Shown here: positions 35,731 to 44,946 of the stretch, piece by piece
Position numbering within the stretch: position 1 is the stretch's first letter
Layout: each line of letters starts with the position of its first letter
DNA from: Enterococcus sp. DIV1094
GTDB lineage: Bacteria > Bacillota > Bacilli > Lactobacillales > Enterococcaceae
Length of the DNA stretch: 64,000 nucleotides
Direction: 5' to 3'
Assembly (NCBI RefSeq): GCF_017316305.2
Contig: NZ_CP147250.1
Location: forward strand, 763,501 to 827,500
Program-made: the position numbers and the translations under genes
The notes under the pieces: model-generated
What the model was told of the DNA's origin: nothing
What the model saw: the letters and a program-made list of their open reading frames with translations, nothing else
The model's database searches: none

Positions 35731-35936
35731 TTGCTTCACCACCTTTATCATACACAATATTAGTCAAAGAAGCTATGAAAAAAGCGGGTCAACAAGTTGA
35801 CGATTTCCCTTGCTAAACTAGCGAAAACTATTTCTAGTTTCTTTCCATATTCTGACTAATCTCCCGCCTTCATCGACCCTTTATCCTACGAAATATGTTA
35901 TAATAAACGAACGAAAAATCCAAAGGAGGCAAACTG

Positions 35937-37217
35937 ATGCAACAACCATTAGCCTATCGGATGCGTCCGAAAAATATCGATGAAGTCGTTGGCCAACGCC
36001 ATTTAGTTGGTGAAGGTAAGATCATTCGCCGCATGGTTGATGCAGAAATGTTATCTTCCATGATTTTATATGGTCCCCCCGGCACAGGGAAAACAAGTAT
36101 CGCTAGTGCGATTGCTGGCTCAACTAATTTTGCTTTTCGGATGTTGAATGCAGCGACTGACTCAAAAAAAGATCTGCAAGTCGTCGCTGAAGAAGCTAGA
36201 ATGAGCGGTACGGTCATTCTTTTACTTGATGAAGTTCATCGCCTAGATAAAACAAAACAAGATTTCTTGCTGCCACATTTGGAAAATGGCCGAATCATCT
36301 TGATCGGTGCAACAACTGAAAATCCGTATATCACAATCAACCCTGCGATTCGCAGTCGAACACAGATTTTTGAAGTAAAACCCTTAGACGAAGAAGATAT
36401 CCAATCAGCGATTCATCGCGCCTTGTCCGACAAAGAAAATGGCTTAGGTGAAACGCCGATCGAATTAGACGATAATGCCATGCTCCATTTATCTCGTGCA
36501 ACTAACGGTGATTTAAGAAGCGCACTCAATGGGTTAGAGCTCGCTGTCCGTTCCACTAAAAAGCAAGAAGACGGCACGATCCATCTGACACTCTCCATTA
36601 TTGAAGAATGCATCCAGCGAAAAGCCTTGACCCATGATAAAAATGGTGATGCCCATTACGATGTCATTTCCGCATTTCAAAAATCCATTCGTGGGAGTGA
36701 TGTCGATGCGGCACTACACTACTTGGCACGATTAGTCGAAGCTGGCGATTTAGCAAGTATTTTTCGACGTTTGATGGTGATTGGGTATGAAGATATTGGT
36801 TTAGGCAACCCTGCTGCTGCGGCTCGAACGGTTAACGCTGTTCTAGCTGCCGAACGTTTAGGTTTGCCAGAAGGACGCATTCCTTTAGCAGATGCCGTCG
36901 TCGATTTATGTCTTTCGCCAAAATCCAATTCTGCTTACATTGCATTGGATACAGCAATCGCAGACATCCGAGCAGGGAAAGCAGGCGAAGTACCTGATCA
37001 TTTGAAAGACAGTCATTATCAAGGTGCTAAGTCATTGAATCGAGGCGTCGGCTATCAATACCCGCATAACTACGAAAATGCTTGGGTCGATCAACAGTAT
37101 TTACCTGACAAATTGAAACATACACAGTATTATCAACCAAAAAATACAGGAAAATATGAACAAGCATTAGGTCAACAATATCAGCGAATCAAAGAATGGC
37201 AGAAAAAGTCTAAATAA
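35937..37217 (+). CDS. rarA: Replication-associated recombination protein A (MgsA/RarA)
   Basis: A 426-residue AAA+ ATPase that acts at stalled replication forks. It has Walker A (GPPGTGKTS, about residue 45), Walker B (LLLDEVHRLDK), sensor 1 (LIGATTENPY), an arginine finger region (NPAIRSRTQIFE) and the C-terminal tetramerisation domain (VIGYEDIGLGNPAAAARTVNA, HYQGAKSLNRGVGYQYPHNY). AAAGGAGG precedes the ATG. It diverges from mpg and is followed by the 6S RNA gene. Confidence 0.96.
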   Translation: MQQPLAYRMRPKNIDEVVGQRHLVGEGKIIRRMVDAEMLSSMILYGPPGTGKTSIASAIAGSTNFAFRMLNAATDSKKDLQVVAEEARMSGTVILLLDEVHRLDKTKQDFLLPHLENGRIILIGATTENPYITINPAIRSRTQIFEVKPLDEEDIQSAIHRALSDKENGLGETPIELDDNAMLHLSRATNGDLRSALNGLELAVRSTKKQEDGTIHLTLSIIEECIQRKALTHDKNGDAHYDVISAFQKSIRGSDVDAALHYLARLVEAGDLASIFRRLMVIGYEDIGLGNPAAAARTVNAVLAAERLGLPEGRIPLADAVVDLCLSPKSNSAYIALDTAIADIRAGKAGEVPDHLKDSHYQGAKSLNRGVGYQYPHNYENAWVDQQYLPDKLKHTQYYQPKNTGKYEQALGQQYQRIKEWQKKSK

Positions 37218-37231
37218 CTACTGTCACTGAA

Positions 37232-37254
37232 AGCGCTCAAAATTAATGAGCGCT
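37232..37254 (+). terminator. Hairpin after rarA
   Basis: A perfect 8-bp stem AGCGCTCA/TGAGCGCT with a 7-nt loop lies 14 nt past the rarA stop. The T run is displaced (GCTCTTTTT), so termination may be partial. It adjoins the 6S promoter. Confidence 0.55.
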
Positions 37255-37292
37255 CGCATTGCTCTTTTTGAAACCATGTGCTACTATAGAAG

Positions 37293-37499
37293 TGGGAAAT
37301 CTGTGATGTTCGAATTGTCCTCTTTGTGTGTTGACCGAACATTTTTATTGATATCTTGGGACCTGTCTTGTGTCACAGCTGGTAACATGCCTTATCATTT
37401 GGTAGTTCAATGCGACGACCATGGGACCCACCTGCTTGAATTCGCGGGATCAATACTACAGGACAAACAACGGCATTAACGGAGATTACCATTTTTTTA
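37293..37499 (+). ncRNA. ssrS: Probable 6S RNA
   Basis: A stretch of about 205 nt without a credible gene lies between rarA and an usp gene, a place where Lactobacillales carry 6S RNA. Its ends pair: AATCT, ATG and TTGTCC near 37299-37320 face GGACAA, CAT and AGATT at 37461-37488. The middle is largely unpaired with short internal helices, as expected for the open-promoter mimic. A promoter TTGCTC, 17 nt, TACTAT (37259-37287) lies just upstream, and seven T follow the closing stem. 6S RNA binds the housekeeping RNA polymerase in stationary phase. Identification rests on structure and context, not on a family search. Confidence 0.72.
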
Positions 37500-37505
37500 A
37501 CTTTT

Positions 37506-37542
37506 AAGAGGCAGTACCGATTCGTCGGTACTGCCTCTTTTA
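37506..37542 (+). terminator. Strong intrinsic terminator
   Basis: A perfect 15-bp stem (AAGAGGCAGTACCGA and its complement) with a TTCG loop is followed by TTTTAT. It lies 8 nt past the end of the 6S gene and isolates it from the next gene. Confidence 0.92.
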
Positions 37543-37581
37543 TGGTATGATTAGCTTTAGAAAAAAATAGGAGTGAATACG

Positions 37582-37869
37582 ATGATTCGTTTATTGATGG
37601 CGATTGCCGCCTTATTGCTATTATTTGTCAGTTATTATTTATTCAAAAAACAACCAATCTTTTTCGTTCTTATCGAGCAGAATAAAAAGAATCAAGATTT
37701 TCTTCGGATTTTCGGATCGATCTATGCATTTTTAGGACTATTAGGACTCGTTGTCGTGGGCATCAACCACCGTTTTTTTGCATTGCTTTACTTAGTTATC
37801 GTGATCGTTGTCGCCTCTGTCTTCAGTATAGGATTTGCCAAAAAAATGACGAAACCTGACAGTAAATAA
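37582..37869 (+). CDS. Small membrane protein of unknown function
   Basis: A 95-residue protein with three hydrophobic helices (about 3-20, 46-60 and 65-83), a KKQPIFFVLIEQNKKN segment between the first two, and a basic C-terminus. AGGAG lies 8 nt before the ATG at 37582; the GTG at 37573 is too close to that site. The layout resembles DUF3784-type proteins, but I cannot name the family with certainty. It is followed by the usp gene after 71 nt. Confidence 0.65.
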   Translation: MIRLLMAIAALLLLFVSYYLFKKQPIFFVLIEQNKKNQDFLRIFGSIYAFLGLLGLVVVGINHRFFALLYLVIVIVVASVFSIGFAKKMTKPDSK

Positions 37870-37940
37870 TTCTCATTTTTTTTAAATTGCTTTACAATAG
37901 AATTGTAACCCACGTATCTTTTATAAAGGAGTGAATGCCG

Positions 37941-38414
37941 ATGTTACAACAGTATAGAAAAATCATGGTAGCGGTCGACGGCTCTGCCGAAGCCGAATTA
38001 GCGTTTAAAAAAGCAGTAAACGTTGCTTTAAGAAATAACAGTGAGCTTTTATTAGCTCATGTCATTGACACACGATCTTTTCAAACCGTTTCATCCTTTG
38101 ATGGCATGTTAGCGGAACAAGCAACTGAAATGGCAAAGCAAACACTAGCCGATTATGAAATGAAAGCAAAAAAAGCTGGCTTACCTCAAGTAACAACTGT
38201 GATTGAATACGGATCGCCGAAACATATCATCGCTAAAGAAATCCCTGAAGAAAAAGAAGTAGATTTGATTCTTTTAGGTGCAACTGGACTTAATGCCGTA
38301 GAACGTCTGTTTATCGGTTCTGTTTCAGAATATGTCATCCGTAACGCAACATGTGATGTCCTAGTCGTACGCACGAACTTAGAAAACCAATTACCGAAAA
38401 AAGAAGATAAGTGA
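37941..38414 (+). CDS. Universal stress protein, UspA family
   Basis: A 157-residue cytosolic protein with the Usp alpha/beta fold. It opens YRKIMVAVDGSAEAELAFKKAV, and the ATP-binding motif near the C-terminus reads LGATGLNAVERLFIGSVSEYVIRNA (G-2x-G-9x-G-S type). It belongs to the ATP-binding subgroup, with a role in survival under stress. The ATG at 37941 is preferred, 9 nt after AAGGAG; the ATG at 37935 is only 3 nt from it. It ends at a bidirectional terminator shared with scrA. Confidence 0.92.
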   Translation: MLQQYRKIMVAVDGSAEAELAFKKAVNVALRNNSELLLAHVIDTRSFQTVSSFDGMLAEQATEMAKQTLADYEMKAKKAGLPQVTTVIEYGSPKHIIAKEIPEEKEVDLILLGATGLNAVERLFIGSVSEYVIRNATCDVLVVRTNLENQLPKKEDK

Positions 38415-38423
38415 TTGTTAAGC

Positions 38424-38461
38424 AAAAAGCATTGAGAAATAAAGATTTCTCAATGCTTTTT
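38424..38461. terminator. Bidirectional terminator between usp and scrA
   Basis: A 17-bp perfect stem with a 4-nt loop is flanked by A5 and T5 runs on opposite sides, serving both convergent genes. Confidence 0.92.
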
Positions 38462-38463
38462 TA

Positions 38464-40416
38464 TTAGTCAACTACTACCTTGGGACTCAGCATGAGCAAT
38501 CTTTCTTTGCTATCTACTGTGCCTTCTGCAATAGGAGTAATTGATTCATACGATAACGAATTGGTAATAATCACCATTACCGTATCATCATAGCCGGCTT
38601 GCTTGATCTTTTGCCGATCAAAACGTCCTAACACCTGGCCTTTCTTCACCTTGTCCCCTACCTGAAATTCTGTCGAAAATCCTTGACCATTTAATTCAAC
38701 TGTATCAATACCGACATGGATCAAAATTTCTCCGCCAGTATCTGTTGTCAAACCATAAGCATGTTGCGATTCATAAACAACTGTCAATTCACCATCAGCC
38801 GGTGCATATATAACCCCCTCCGACGGTTTGATTGCTACTCCTTTTCCCATCATTTCTTGAGAAAACACAGGGTCATTTACTGCTTGCAGAGGTACAATCT
38901 CACCAGAAACAGGAGCTACGATGACCTCTTCGACTACTTGTTCATTTTCTTTGGTAACAGTCGGTTTATCAGTTGCTGTTTCCTGTTCTTCATCAGCAAA
39001 CAGATATGTGTGTTTTTTTCCATAAAAATACGTCGTAGTAAAACCAACAAGTAAACTAATTAGGATTCCCACCATAAAAAAAGGAATTTGATTAGGTGTA
39101 ATTGAAATAAATCCGATGACACTGGCAGGACCTAATGCAATAGCCAGTACATGGAAAAACCCGATGAACATGGAAGAAACACCTGCTGCAATCATTCCAC
39201 AAATAAAAGGAAACTTTAATTTAAGATTGACACCAAAAATTGCTGGTTCTGTAATTCCTAATAAAGCTGAGATACTAGCTGAAGTAGCTAAACTTTTTTG
39301 CTTTGCATTTTTAGTCAATAACATGATTGCAAGCGTTGCTGCACCTTGCCCCACATTCGCCATTGAAGCAACTGGGAAAATAAACGTTCCCCCCGTGCGA
39401 GCCACATCAGCCAATAAAGATGTTTCAATCGCTGGAAAACTTTGATGAAGACCAGTGATCACTATTGGTGAATAGAATAAACCAAAAATGCCTAAGCCAA
39501 CTGCCCCAGTTGTTTGGTACAACCAACTCAATCCTGCTGTTAAGCTATCTCCAACTGTTTGCATCACTGGACCAACCACAACAAATGTCAAAAAACCGGT
39601 AATAATAATGGCTAGCATCGGTGTAAATGTATAATCAAATGCGTTAAGTAACCGTTTATGGAAAAATTTTTCTAAAGTTGCTAAAATCCACGAAACTGCT
39701 AAAACCGGTAAAACTGATCCTTGATACCCTGCTTGAGCAATGTTTAATCCAAAAATATTCCAATACGGCATTGTTCCTTCTGCCACAGCATTTGCTACAC
39801 TGTATCCGTTAACTAGTTCTGGCATGACCATTGCCATTGCCATCGCTGCCCCTAAATAAGGATTACCGCCAAATCTTCGGGTCGCTGAAAAACCCACTAA
39901 GATTGGGAGAAATGCGAATGGTGCAGAAGCTAATAAATTAATAATACCAGTCACATCTTTCAATCCGGGATAAAGCTCAATGACTGATTGAGGACCAAAT
40001 AAATCTTGTGCAGTCAAAACATTATTGATTGCCATTAGTAACCCGCCAGCAACTAAAGCAGGAACAATTGGGACGAAAATATCCGATAATACTTTGATCA
40101 AAGCCATGAAAGGATTTGTTTTCTGTCCTGATTGTGCTACCGCTTTCAAATCAGCAGTCGAAGCCTCTTTTGTACCTGTCAGCTGTATCAGCTCATCATA
40201 AACATTGTTCACATCACCTGCACCTATAATAATTTGAAATTGATGATTCGCTTCAAAGGTTCCCTTTACTTCATCAATAGCATCCAATGCCTTTTGATTT
40301 ACTTTTGTTTGATCTTTTAATACTAAACGCAAACGTGTTGCACAATGTGCTGCTGCTTGAATATTGTTTTCTCCGAGTGCATCAACAATTTCTTTTGCTA
40401 CTTTTTTATAATCCAT
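38464..40416 (-). CDS. scrA: Sucrose-specific PTS enzyme IIBCA
   Basis: A 650-residue membrane permease that imports and phosphorylates sucrose. Domain IIB (about 1-85) has the phospho-cysteine in [16 protein letters not shown] (about 105-465) has about ten helices, with the glucose-superfamily segment [16 protein letters not shown] (about 490-650) has the phospho-histidine in [14 protein letters not shown]. The BCA order and IIB sequence are those of sucrose/beta-fructoside permeases. It diverges from scrB across a 232-nt control region with two LacI-type operators and a probable cre site, so ScrR and CcpA should control it. Confidence 0.94.
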   Translation of the reverse strand: MDYKKVAKEIVDALGENNIQAAAHCATRLRLVLKDQTKVNQKALDAIDEVKGTFEANHQFQIIIGAGDVNNVYDELIQLTGTKEASTADLKAVAQSGQKTNPFMALIKVLSDIFVPIVPALVAGGLLMAINNVLTAQDLFGPQSVIELYPGLKDVTGIINLLASAPFAFLPILVGFSATRRFGGNPYLGAAMAMAMVMPELVNGYSVANAVAEGTMPYWNIFGLNIAQAGYQGSVLPVLAVSWILATLEKFFHKRLLNAFDYTFTPMLAIIITGFLTFVVVGPVMQTVGDSLTAGLSWLYQTTGAVGLGIFGLFYSPIVITGLHQSFPAIETSLLADVARTGGTFIFPVASMANVGQGAATLAIMLLTKNAKQKSLATSASISALLGITEPAIFGVNLKLKFPFICGMIAAGVSSMFIGFFHVLAIALGPASVIGFISITPNQIPFFMVGILISLLVGFTTTYFYGKKHTYLFADEEQETATDKPTVTKENEQVVEEVIVAPVSGEIVPLQAVNDPVFSQEMMGKGVAIKPSEGVIYAPADGELTVVYESQHAYGLTTDTGGEILIHVGIDTVELNGQGFSTEFQVGDKVKKGQVLGRFDRQKIKQAGYDDTVMVIITNSLSYESITPIAEGTVDSKERLLMLSPKVVVD

Positions 40417-40456
40417 TTTTATCCTCCCTTGTATGATCTAAAAATAAAATCTTTTT

Positions 40457-40470
40457 TGTAACCGCTTTTT
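40457..40470 (-). promoter_or_regulatory. Candidate cre (CcpA) site at scrA
   Basis: On the minus strand AAAAAGCGGTTACA is close to the catabolite-responsive element consensus (TGAAAGCGNTTNCA type). Its position 41-54 nt before the scrA start fits repression in the presence of preferred sugars. Confidence 0.5.
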
Positions 40471-40500
40471 ATAGGAAGAGTATGTCACGACTTACGAAAA

Positions 40501-40594
40501 ATGTCAAACGTTTATCAATTTTATTTTTCTTTTTTGCTTTAATATAAATAATAAATTGGAATATAAATAATCAAAAATGATATACGTTTGACAT
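40501..40594. promoter_or_regulatory. Paired ScrR operators in the scrA-scrB control region
   Basis: ATGTCAAACGTTTATCA (40501-40517) recurs in reverse orientation as TGATATACGTTTGACAT (40578-40594), with one change. Each contains the central CG of LacI-family operators. One faces scrA and the other scrB, and ScrR is the expected repressor. A weaker similar sequence (AGAATACGTTTACA) sits at 40622-40635 near the scrB ribosome-binding site. Confidence 0.8.
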
Positions 40595-40648
40595 TTCAGG
40601 CATTTGGGGCTATCCTATGAAAGAATACGTTTACAAGGAGTTGTACTT

Positions 40649-42127
40649 ATGAATAACAATTTTAATTGGACACGTCAACTACGTTATCAAGCTTATGAAG
40701 CATGGCCTCAAGATTATCAAACAATATTAAAGGAACAAACAGCTCGTTCTCCTTGGCGTTTGGATTACCACATTCAACCACCTACTGGTCTATTGAATGA
40801 TCCAAATGGCTTTTCTTTCTTTAATGGCAAATGGCACTTATTTTACCAAACTTACCCGATGGGAGCAGTTCATGGCTTAAAGTCTTGGTATCACTTGACT
40901 TCTGAAAATTTAGTAGACTGGCATGAAGAAGGATTGAAGCTTCTGCCAAGTACTCCATTTGATAGTCATGGCGTCTATTCCGGTTCAGCACTTCCGGTTA
41001 ACGACAAATTATTTTTGGCCTATACAGGAAATGTCCGTGATGAAAATTGGACACGCACTTCGTATCAGTTAGGGGCATGGATGCAACCTGATGGAGAAAT
41101 CGTAAAATTAACCAACCCGCTGATTTCTGAGCCACCTTTCGGCTATACACAAGAATTTCGAGATCCTCAAGTGATTTTTTTTAAAAATGAATATTTGTTA
41201 TTGATAGGTGCACAAAATCAAAACGAACAAGGAGAAATTTTAGTTTATCGTAGTCCTGATTTAGACACTTGGTCTTACGCAGGTCCTTTACAGTTTACTC
41301 AACAATCAATGGGATTTATGATTGAGTGCCCGAATTTAGTATTCATTGCCGGAAAACCACTATTACTCTTTTGCCCACAAGGCTTAGTACATTCTAGTTT
41401 GGACTATCAAAATATTTATCCGAATACTTACGTCATTGGAGAAGCCTATGACATTGAAACGAATCAGCTAACGCGACCTTCAGACCTTAAAAATCTTGAC
41501 GAAGGCTTTGATCTTTATGCTACTCAAGCATTCAACGCTCCTGATGGTCGTGCCTTGGCTATTAGTTGGATTGGGTTACCTGAAATCAATTATCCGACTG
41601 ACTCATTCGGTTGGGCCCATTGTCTTAGCATCGTTAAAGAGTTGACAATTGAACATGGGATTCTTCATCAAAGACCCGTCAAAGAAATGAAGCAATTACG
41701 CATTGATTCGCCGGTTTTCTTAAACCAATCAACCTCAAAGATTGACGCTGGACAGAATCGCTACGAACTCAATTTAGATTTTAAAGAGAACCAAACTGGA
41801 GAGATTTATTTGTGCAGTGATTCTACGCAAAATAACGGTTTTATCCTCTCTTTCGATCGCAGTCATGGTAAAATGAAAATAGATCGTAGCTTATCAGGAG
41901 AAGTATTTGCAGAAGACTTTGGTGTGACAAGGGAATTTACAATTACGCAAGAACCTTTGTCTTTACAAATCTTTGTCGATACTTCCGTAGTCGAAATCTT
42001 TGTCAATGACGGTAAACAAACGGCTAGTGCCCGCATTTTCCCTTCAAGTGAACAAACCACACTCTGGATTGAATGTGATGAAGCCTTCTCAGGGTCGCTT
42101 TGGAAGTTACGTAAAATGAATGAATAG
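40649..42127 (+). CDS. scrB: Sucrose-6-phosphate hydrolase (GH32)
   Basis: A 492-residue cytosolic enzyme that splits sucrose-6-phosphate into glucose-6-phosphate and fructose. The GH32 catalytic triad is visible: the nucleophile Asp in LLNDPNGFSF, the stabilising Asp in FRDPQV and the acid/base Glu in MIECPNL. A beta-propeller domain is followed by a beta-sandwich (about 370-490) ending VDTSVVEIFVNDG. ATG 40649 follows AAGGAG by 8 nt; the frame extends to 40604 without a site. scrR follows by 12 nt. Confidence 0.96.
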   Translation: MNNNFNWTRQLRYQAYEAWPQDYQTILKEQTARSPWRLDYHIQPPTGLLNDPNGFSFFNGKWHLFYQTYPMGAVHGLKSWYHLTSENLVDWHEEGLKLLPSTPFDSHGVYSGSALPVNDKLFLAYTGNVRDENWTRTSYQLGAWMQPDGEIVKLTNPLISEPPFGYTQEFRDPQVIFFKNEYLLLIGAQNQNEQGEILVYRSPDLDTWSYAGPLQFTQQSMGFMIECPNLVFIAGKPLLLFCPQGLVHSSLDYQNIYPNTYVIGEAYDIETNQLTRPSDLKNLDEGFDLYATQAFNAPDGRALAISWIGLPEINYPTDSFGWAHCLSIVKELTIEHGILHQRPVKEMKQLRIDSPVFLNQSTSKIDAGQNRYELNLDFKENQTGEIYLCSDSTQNNGFILSFDRSHGKMKIDRSLSGEVFAEDFGVTREFTITQEPLSLQIFVDTSVVEIFVNDGKQTASARIFPSSEQTTLWIECDEAFSGSLWKLRKMNE

Positions 42128-42139
42128 AGGATAAGTTAA

Positions 42140-43123
42140 ATGGTTGTTAAATTAACCGATGTAGCCAAAAAGGCTGGAGTCTCGCCGACCACTGTATCAC
42201 GTGTCATCAATAACTACGGCTCATTGAGCCAAAAAACAATCGATAAAGTGAATCAAGCAATGAAAGAATTGAATTATCAACCCAATTCGTTGGCTCGCTC
42301 TCTTCAAGGAAAAAACACCCAATTGATTGGCTTGATTTTTCCTACAGTCGCTAACCCTTTCTTTGGTGAATTAGTCGAACAATTAGAAAGTAAGCTATTT
42401 GACCTAGGATATCGTTCAATACTATGTGATAGTGCAAACAATAAAGAAAAAGAACGGAACTACCTCAATATGTTAGCTGCAAATAAAGTCGATGGTATCC
42501 TTGCTGGAGCACATAATCTGGGGATCCAAGAATACGAAAATATCGAACTGCCCATCGTCTCCTTCGACCGCTATTTGGCAGAAGGAATTCCAATTATCAG
42601 TAGTGACAATTTACGTGGTGGGTACTTAGCTACTGAAAACCTTTATTTAAAAGGCGCTAGAAACATTGCCATCCTAACTGGCTCACAAGAATCAAATTCG
42701 CCTACCAATCAACGACTGAACGGATATTTGGCATTTATGGAAGAATTTCAATTAGAACCGCACGTTTTTCATTTTCATTCCACTGCCCGATCAACTGCTT
42801 TAAAAAATTTAGAAATCAAACGCGTTTTAGAAATGGAAACAATTGATGCTCTGTTTTGTACAGATGATTTAACCGCTATTTTAGCCTACAATCTCTGCCA
42901 AGAGTTACACATCAAAATTCCTGAAGAAATAAAAATCATCGGGTACGATGGAACAAAAATGATCCAAAATTATTTTCCCCAACTCTCAACGATCGCACAA
43001 CCAATTACAGATATTGCTGATATTTTAGTCGATTTATTGCTCCAACGTATCCAAGATCCGGAAAAAGCACTTGAATCCAATTATGTACTACCAGTAAAAT
43101 TGATCCAAGGCAGCACGACATGA
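42140..43123 (+). CDS. scrR: Sucrose operon repressor, LacI family
   Basis: A 327-residue repressor. The N-terminal LacI helix-turn-helix is plain (VKLTDVAKKAGVSPTTVSRVINNYGSLS...). The hinge is NYQPNSLARSLQGKNTQ, followed by a periplasmic-binding-like effector domain that should sense sucrose-6-phosphate or fructose. AGAGGA precedes the ATG. It is the second gene of the scrB-scrR unit, and its predicted sites are the inverted operators at 40501-40594. Its native terminator is the hairpin now duplicated by the insertion sequence. Confidence 0.93.
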   Translation: MVVKLTDVAKKAGVSPTTVSRVINNYGSLSQKTIDKVNQAMKELNYQPNSLARSLQGKNTQLIGLIFPTVANPFFGELVEQLESKLFDLGYRSILCDSANNKEKERNYLNMLAANKVDGILAGAHNLGIQEYENIELPIVSFDRYLAEGIPIISSDNLRGGYLATENLYLKGARNIAILTGSQESNSPTNQRLNGYLAFMEEFQLEPHVFHFHSTARSTALKNLEIKRVLEMETIDALFCTDDLTAILAYNLCQELHIKIPEEIKIIGYDGTKMIQNYFPQLSTIAQPITDIADILVDLLLQRIQDPEKALESNYVLPVKLIQGSTT

Positions 43124-43272
43124 GATAATCAGCTATTTGAACGAACGTTGCTCGACTTCGCTCTTATTTACGAAGAAGCTATTTCTGGAACACTATTTAT
43201 ACGATTTTAGAGAATGTGGGAAAAAGGAATGACCTATAACGTACGTACTCCAACAAAAACCCACACAAAAAA

Positions 43273-43295
43273 AGAGCTGGACAATGTCCAACTCT
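43273..43295. repeat. 23-bp direct repeat, left copy (terminator hairpin)
   Basis: This copy is identical to 44834-44856. It is nearly palindromic (AGAGCTGGACA and its complement with one mismatch). It is the target duplication of the insertion sequence. Preceded by A7, it still works as a terminator for minus-strand transcription. Confidence 0.9.
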
Positions 43296-44833
43296 CAGAT
43301 TGTAGACAAAGTACTTATTTATAGTGCTTTGTCTTTTTTTATACGTTAAAATAAAACTATGAATTGGAGGTGTAACCCGATGCTCTCAAAACAAGATATG
43401 AGTAAGCGTGCACAGATGGGCTTTTTTGCTCTTGAGGACTTAGTTCCCCAAGACCATTTATTACGACAAATGGATCAGTTTATTGATTTTTCTTTTATTT
43501 ACGATTTGGTAAAAGATAAATATGATGAAACCCAAGGACGGCCAAGCTTAGATCCCGTTCTTCTGATTAAGTTACCGATGATTCAATACTTTTTTGGTAT
43601 TAAAAGCATGAGACAAACCATCAAAGAAATTGAAGTGAACAACGCGTATCGATGGTTTTTGGGGTTAGGGTTAGAAGATGCAGTTCCTCATTTTTCTACA
43701 TTTGGTAAAAACTATACGAGACGGTTCAAAGGAACCACTACGTTTGAACAAATCTTTTATGAGATTTTAGCACAATGTATGACGGAAGGAATCGTTGATA
43801 CCTCTGAAATTTTTATTGATGGGACGCATATTAAAGCACATGCGAATCGAAACAAGAAAGAATCCGTCGAAGTGATGGATCAAGCCTTCTTTTATACGGA
43901 AAAATTGACAAAAGAAATTGAAAAAGATCGAGAAAAACGCCTAAAAAAGCCCTTAAAAGAAACAAACGCAGGAACTAAAATGGCCATGAAAAAAACAAGT
44001 ACTACTGATCCCGAAAGTGGTTGGTTTCATAAAGGTGAGCATAAAGAAGTTTTTGCATATAGCGCACAAGTGGCATGTGATAAAAACGGCTGGATACTAG
44101 GTTATACGACCCACCCAGGAAACTTACATGATAGTCGTACGTTTATTTCTTTATTTAAAAAGCTCAAAGGAGCTTTTACTTTAGATAAATTGATTATGGA
44201 TGCTGGGTATAAAACGCCAGCAATCGCACAATTACTTCTCGAAGAAAATCTGACCCCTGTTTTCCCTTATAAGCGACCAATGACGAAAGCGGGCTATTTC
44301 AAGAAGAACGACTATGCCTACGATGAATACTATGATTGTTATATCTGTCCTAATGATAAGATCCTCTCTTATTCGACAACCAATCGAAAAGGATATTTAG
44401 AATACAAAAGTAATCCAGAAGAATGTAAAAATTGTCCTGTTCTATCTACTTGTACAAATTCAAAAAATCATACAAAAGTCATCACCAGACATATTTGGGC
44501 GAAAGCAATCGAACGATGTGAGGAAATACGTCATCAAAGAAGTTTTAAAGACCTATATAGAAAAAGAAAAGAAACAATTGAACGAATTTTTGGTACAGCA
44601 AAGGAATTTCATGGATTACGTTATACGAATCAAATAGGAATAGAAAAAATGCACATGAAAATTGGGCTTACTTTTGCCTGTCTAAATATGAAAAAACTAA
44701 TAAAAATCAAAAAAGGGCGAGCAGGAAAGGTGTGTTTTTCTTTAGAAAAACAAAGAAATTTCTCTTTTATTCTTAAAATCGTACATATAAAAAAGACAAA
44801 CCTCATTTTTACATAAGGTTTGTCTACAATCTG
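43296..44833 (+). mobile_element. IS1182-family insertion sequence
   Basis: The element is 1538 bp, bounded by perfect 15-bp terminal inverted repeats (CAGATTGTAGACAAA at the left, its complement at the right). It carries one transposase gene and is flanked by the 23-bp direct repeats at 43273 and 44834. Both ends and the gene are intact, so it may be active. It sits in the terminator between scrR and ackA, and so breaks no gene. Confidence 0.93.
43380..44816 (+). CDS. IS1182-family transposase
   Basis: A 478-residue DDE transposase. The N-terminal domain reads MLSKQDMSKRAQMGFFALEDLVPQDHLLRQMD. The catalytic core has the first Asp in IFIDGTHIKAHAN, the second in LIMDAGYKTPA and a Glu in KRKETIERIFGTAKEFHGLRY. 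A Cys-rich insert (YDCYICPNDK, CKNCPVLSTC) is typical of IS1182 members. GGAGG lies 9 nt before ATG 43380; an upstream in-frame ATG at 43359 is less likely. The gene fills the element and ends 17 nt before its right tip. Confidence 0.95.
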   Translation: MLSKQDMSKRAQMGFFALEDLVPQDHLLRQMDQFIDFSFIYDLVKDKYDETQGRPSLDPVLLIKLPMIQYFFGIKSMRQTIKEIEVNNAYRWFLGLGLEDAVPHFSTFGKNYTRRFKGTTTFEQIFYEILAQCMTEGIVDTSEIFIDGTHIKAHANRNKKESVEVMDQAFFYTEKLTKEIEKDREKRLKKPLKETNAGTKMAMKKTSTTDPESGWFHKGEHKEVFAYSAQVACDKNGWILGYTTHPGNLHDSRTFISLFKKLKGAFTLDKLIMDAGYKTPAIAQLLLEENLTPVFPYKRPMTKAGYFKKNDYAYDEYYDCYICPNDKILSYSTTNRKGYLEYKSNPEECKNCPVLSTCTNSKNHTKVITRHIWAKAIERCEEIRHQRSFKDLYRKRKETIERIFGTAKEFHGLRYTNQIGIEKMHMKIGLTFACLNMKKLIKIKKGRAGKVCFSLEKQRNFSFILKIVHIKKTNLIFT

Positions 44834-44856
44834 AGAGCTGGACAATGTCCAACTCT
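44834..44856. repeat. 23-bp direct repeat, right copy (terminator hairpin)
   Basis: This is the second copy of the near-palindromic target. It is followed by T7 on the plus strand, so it now acts as a terminator for transcription leaving the insertion sequence towards ackA. Confidence 0.9.
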
Positions 44857-44946
44857 TTTTTTAAACCCTTTATGTTAATCTGGCTAATTTCTTACCGTTA
44901 GCCAAATCACATGAAAAAATCCATTACTTCTTTATTTTGAAGCAAC

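Noticed and set aside
37246..37479. 77-residue frame on the plus strand after rarA
   Set aside because: It coincides with the probable 6S RNA, has no start signal, and starts inside the hairpin and promoter region.
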